From NCBI GenBank assembly GCA_019400425.1, contig JAFREE010000029.1, forward strand, positions 62,001 to 126,000: a stretch of DNA of 64,000 nt. The letters run 5' to 3'. Shown here piece by piece: positions 60,048-64,000 of the stretch. Positions within the stretch are counted from its first letter, which is position 1; the number at the start of each line of letters is the position of its first letter. The position numbers and the translations under genes are program-made. Under the pieces are notes generated by a model. The model did no database searches. It had not been told where the DNA came from and saw only the letters and a list, made by a program, of their open reading frames with translations. Source of the DNA: Hymenochaete sp. R1 (Eukaryota > Basidiomycota > Agaricomycetes > Hymenochaetales > Hymenochaetaceae).

Positions 60048-61374
60048 ATGTCCCCGCAGTCAAGTATCCTGAAGGATCCTGAGAATTTTGTCGTTCTTCC
60101 TCCAAGGCCTAGTACCAGGTCCCGTAAGAGAAAGAACGGTAGAGAACACGAAAATTCTCGTCGGGCAGGTCCTTCGAGGGTATCGTCCGGTCATGAATGG
60201 CATCAATACGATAGGTCGGACCCAGCGTCCTCTTTCTACAAACGCCACAACCTTGTCCACAGTCTCCGGATCCAGATCCTAGAGATACCGGCGACCCTCG
60301 CGAGCATTACCGATGTGCGACGGGTGTGGCAGGAATTACAGAGCCCAAATGCAGAGTTGGACACGTTCTTAACTCGCCGAAAGAGCAATGGACTGTCCAA
60401 TGACTCCTTTTCCCATAATATTCCCGAAGAAGAGTTTGCAATTACCGAGGAAGCTATAACCAAATTGCGCAGGATCAAAATACAGATTGTCAAATTGCAT
60501 AACAAGTTCACCAATATGAATGTTGACGAGACAAATTCGCAGGCGGAATTGAGCTTGTTAGAGTCGGTAAGCTTCCAACTGTTGTCCGCAACGTGAAGAT
60601 CCCAAAGCTGACCATGATGCTTAAGGACTTGAAACGTAAGCTCGCTGAATACGAAGAAGCTCGTAGCATGTATTTCGGCAAGATACCATTCAAAGAAGTC
60701 GAAGGATCAAGAGTAATGCATTATAAGGAACGAGCAAGAAAGAAAGACCAAACTGAAGCAAATCCCGCCGATGTATCTGAAAAGCCTTTTCGTACTACTC
60801 ATCTTTCACCCCAGACTGTCTTTCAGAAAAATAACTTTCTAGTCCATGGTCGTCGGCTCCAAGCGCTCGGAACCCCTGCTACGGCCGAAAATTTAGGCGG
60901 TACTTGGAAGCCACTACGAAGGCCCGAACAGGAATTGAGGGAGTGGCTTAAGGAGCGACAGAAGAAGAATATGACTGTCGAAGGGCTCGAACGTGGTATA
61001 TCCGATGCTGAATTTACCGGTATAGAGAATGCAAGGAGAGAGCTATGTCAGAAGAAGGGTAATGTCAGTAAATGGATCAGAAAATGGGAGAAAGCGGCGA
61101 ATAGGGAACGTCGCACTGAGCTCGCCAGCGTAAGTTGGAGCTTCGTTTGTTGTTGGGGCATCTGTCTGAGATCTAACGTTCTTTCTAGGATGTCCAGCTC
61201 GTTTTGAATGAGTACAACACATTACGAGTGCACCTTCTCCGGCGTCTAGGAATAACTTCTGAAGATGCGAAAGCTAAAGGCCAGGAGTATGAGGAAAGGG
61301 GAAACGATCTGTATGATGAAGAACGTAGTGTTCTTAAGTCTCTCAAGGACGTTAAGTCCGAAACCTTCCTGTAA
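60048..61374 (+). CDS. coiled-coil-rich protein of unknown function, 5' end unresolved
   Basis: An open frame from before 60048 runs to a GTAAGC donor at 60568. A 41-base intron gives LLESLTMMLKDLKRKLAEYE. The second exon ends near 61131 and the last (from 61190) reads DVQLVLNEYNTLRVHLLRRL and stops at 61372-61374. The product is helical and charged (EEEFAITEEAITKLRRIKIQ; REWLKERQKKNMTVEGLERG) with no membrane segment. An N-terminal basic Ser/Arg cluster (RSRKRKNGREHENSRR) may be a nuclear signal. The ATG at 60048 is a safe minimum start. Not recognised. Confidence 0.65.
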
Positions 61375-61777
61375 AGAAATTTGATTTCCCCCTCATTAGA
61401 CTAAATAATTTCTGCGTAGCCTACTTTCACGCTGGAGTGCATGTTTCAAAGCATCTCATACATGAATCTTTTTCTTTCTTTCTTATAATATGTTTAATTG
61501 GGAGAGGAGAATTATGCGACGTCCTTTTGCTTTTATTTTACTTTTTTTTTTAAAAAAAAATCCGTGAACCCAATCTACATTTTATTTGTAAACAATGGAT
61601 CTTTTCTTTGGTACCTTGCATTCAGTGTGTTCCTTCCTTTTCATTTACCTGGGCGTGTGGTGAGTGAGTATCTCGCTTATGTGATAGGCTCTTCTTCACG
61701 TGCCATTTCGATTTCGCGTTCTGCGTTGAATGACTGGATCTATCTCTATCTCTAACGGTCTTTCAGACTTAAACACC
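61375..61777. other. intergenic
   Basis: About 0.4 kb, with a T-run then A-run near 61540-61560. Contains the 3' region of one gene and the promoter of the next. Confidence 0.4.
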
Positions 61778-62743
61778 ATGTGGTACGTTGAGCTCACTCA
61801 AAGCTTGACAAGGAAAATGGCACTGACAGACTTATAAAGGTGTACACGATGGTTTCTCCCTCTTCTCCTATTGCCCGTGCCTTCAACGACGCCGCATTTC
61901 CTCTTCATCTTTCTTGTGTCCCTCTTTCTCCACGCTCGGCCATGGTAGGCGATTGTGTCCCGTTCATTCTTAATCAAAGCTGATTGAACAAGTAGCTTCT
62001 ACTGCATGATGCTTCTAGCAGCCCTATTCACATCATCGTGCTATTGGCAAACCCTGCCCATTGACGCTCCGCTTTCGCAACCCATCGGAAACATGACAAC
62101 TTTCAGAGACGTCATGATCGCGAACCTGACTTCATCGACTTTTGACCTCGATTCTACATCAGAATTTGGGAATGCCTCGAACCTGGAGCTCCCATCTTTT
62201 GTCCAACTCGGGGATCGTTGCTGGTGTCACATCACAGGCGGCGGGTTATTCGAGACGCCGAACTTGACGGAATGGGATGTATGGAGTGCAAGGCGAGCTC
62301 TCCGTAGCTTTGAGGAATCGCGGCACAAGATGAAGAGCGGCTCAAAGCTCACACCGTCGACCGAGGCATCTGCTGATGATCCGAAAGAAACACTCGAGAC
62401 AATTCCCGAGACCCACTCAGATTACGATCACTTCTCCTTTCGTCGGCTGCGCAACTTTGTCTTCCCCACGTCGCCCGCAAACCTCAAGTATCGTCTCAAA
62501 CCCACGCTGACGCAACTGGATCCGGAGCCGGAGCGAGAGCCACAATCAGTATCGGTTTCCAGCGAGAACGATGTACACGATGTAACGGTAACCGACTCTG
62601 AGGTGGAAAGCGTCAAAATTGTTGTGACAGAGACATTGCGCCCTACGCATACGAGTCCAAATTCTAACCCTTTCCGTGATTTTTACGATTTAAGACCATA
62701 CGGATTGGATATGACCATTGATTTCAGATGGAGTCGGACATGA
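61778..62743 (+). CDS. membrane-anchored or secreted protein of unknown function
   Basis: The predicted exons are 61778-61782 (ATGTG only), 61840-61944 and 61993-62743, in phase, 286 residues. The first exon is chosen because GTACGT follows it and it opens the frame of exon 2. The N-terminus is strongly hydrophobic: WFLPLLLLPVP, then FLFIFLVSLFLHARP, SFYCMMLLAALFTSSCYW. After it come two possible N-glycosylation sites (NMTT, NLTS), a short Cys-containing patch (GDRCWCHITGGGLFETPNLT) and an acidic tail ending in YGLDMTIDFRWSRT. No family recognised. If the 5-base exon is wrong, translation could start at the ATG at 62006. Confidence 0.65.
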
Positions 62744-63074
62744 TTGGTGCCATTCCTCACACTTTGTTTATTTGTTATCCCAGTGTATTCTTTTATCCTC
62801 ACCATCGCCTAAAACTGTCTAAGCTACTTCTACTAAAATGTCATATTTTGGAACTTACTTTATTTCATCAGAGTGCAGTCAGATTGGTCCATCTGATCCT
62901 CACAAGTGCCTTGTCATAGTTTCCTCAGGTGTTTGAGTTCGTCGTTCTTGAATGGAAATGATCGACACGCGTCATTGCCGAGTAGCAACGTCGCGGTTTT
63001 GGTGAACGCGGCTTAGAGGGTGGTCAACAACAGGTCAACCTCTTACTGCGAGCATCCAGAGCTGCATCTTCACG
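62744..63074. other. intergenic
   Basis: About 0.3 kb between two plus-strand genes. No gene was seen. Confidence 0.4.
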
Positions 63075-64000
63075 ATGCCAGATGCTCGCTCGCGACGGTA
63101 TGAGAACATCCGCGATGCTCTAGACTCTATAGCCACGAACTCGAAGGCTTCTTCATCTGGTGAAACGAGCAATAGCCACGGTAGCAAAAGTAGCGGGAGA
63201 GGGAATGGCAACTCCGCTCATTTTCAAGCGATGACGAAGGCCATATTCGCCCCGTTCCGAAGGAAGGACGATCATTCTTCTTTACTTTCAGAAAGTAGGT
63301 CGTGGATTTTTTAAATGAAAGGAAACCCAAATTGACAAGGTTTTTATCTTGAACCCACTTGAAAGTGGCTCCGGTTCTCATGACGCCGAAGATGATCAGC
63401 AATGCCGCCTCGTCAAGTTCGCGTCCACAAGGTGTAGTAGAGTCTTCCAACAGCCGGTACGACATCGCGACACTCGGTCGTGCCCCACTGCGCTTCGGTC
63501 TGGGCACGCGACGTATTACCTCGAATGACCTCACCGTCGCCGAAGCCAACGCCGAGATCCTCAATGCCTCGCTCGAACTTCCCGATACACCGACTCAGAG
63601 CACTGGTGAAGCCGGCGTTAGCTTTTTACGAGGTTTTAATGCGACAATCCCAAGCTCGGAACGCGGGAAGACGAGGAGACGGCAGATGCGAAACGTTGAC
63701 GCTCCTCATATGGGCTTAAAGAAACTCGGAATGAGCGCAAGAGGCTTGTTGTCGGATGAAGCGCATGAACATGATCACGAGAGCGCGAGTGAGGAGGATG
63801 TGGTAGTGGTCAAGAGTCGAGGGAAAGGTCGTCGTGGGAGGCGCACAAGAGAAAGTCTGGGAGCAGCGGTTTCTTTGGGGAAAGATGAGCTGCGGCGGCA
63901 AGAGAAGGAGATCATGTTGGACAAAGAAAACATTTTCGTGCGAAGAGCTCTTCTACACAACGAAATTTCGGAAGTTACTTCCAAGATTGACGCATTGGAC
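63075..64000 (+). CDS. protein of unknown function, cut by the window end
   Basis: Exon 1 begins at the ATG at 63075 (MPDARSRRYENIRDALDSIA) and ends before GTAGGT at about 63293. Exon 2 starts after the acceptor at about 63364 and gives MAPVLMTPKMISNAASSSS, then YDIATLGRAPLRFGLGTRRI and MGLKKLGMSARGLLSDEAHE. Near the edge it gives a basic helix (KDELRRQEKEIMLDKENIF) and runs off the window. The content is Ser/Arg-rich and disordered in the first half and helical after. No family was recognised. Confidence 0.65.

Noticed and set aside
1..64000. CRISPR arrays, insertion sequences, prophage or polycistronic operons
   Set aside because: The window is fungal nuclear DNA; no direct-repeat array, transposase frame or long terminal repeat pair was seen by eye. 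A self-alignment would be needed to exclude short decayed repeats.

Overview
This window reads as nuclear DNA of a mushroom-type basidiomycete (Agaricomycetes). Coding regions are cut by many introns of about 45-65 bases with GT(R)NGT donors and short exons. The protein families are fungal (UTP18, GET2, ATG4, RGP1, TRS33, PSP1, ATO acetate transporter). Three DUF6533 membrane proteins and a seven-segment membrane family belong to groups I know mainly from basidiomycetes. There are no prokaryotic features, and no transposon with recognisable coding capacity was seen. All coordinates come from reading exons by eye; splice sites were checked for phase where stated.

Layout. 0-9 kb is dense and housekeeping: the 3' part of a SPO22/ZIP4 meiosis gene, UTP18 (ribosome biogenesis), a mitochondrial ribosomal protein, GET2 (tail-anchored protein insertion) and an ArfGAP (vesicle traffic). 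UTP18/mitoribosome and GET2/ArfGAP are divergent pairs with short shared promoters. 9-23 kb is looser and more accessory: three DUF6533 paralogs on the minus strand, interrupted by a secreted GH43 arabinanase-like enzyme, APC11 and a multi-pass membrane protein. 24-32 kb holds two large minus-strand genes, PSP1-domain and RGP1. 32-36 kb holds a reading frame joining a Zn2Cys6 DNA-binding cluster to membrane segments, and a relic resembling lipoate octanoyltransferase (LipB/LIP2). 36-45 kb has an unknown intronless gene, a small single-pass protein, two gene-poor gaps of over 2 kb, and the branched-chain keto-acid dehydrogenase E2 gene. 45-53 kb holds a very long ATG4, an intron-containing tRNA-Pro(UGG) and an ATO acetate transporter. 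After a 3.4 kb gap, 56-64 kb holds an unknown gene, TRS33, and three unknown genes, the last cut by the window end.

Functionally there is no operon-like pathway. Several neighbours serve the early secretory/Golgi system (GET2, ArfGAP, RGP1, TRS33), but they are spread over 50 kb and this may be chance. The features most worth following are the Zn2Cys6-membrane fusion, the DUF6533 family with one frameshifted copy, the LipB relic, two GC-AG introns supported by protein homology, and a predicted 5-base first coding exon.
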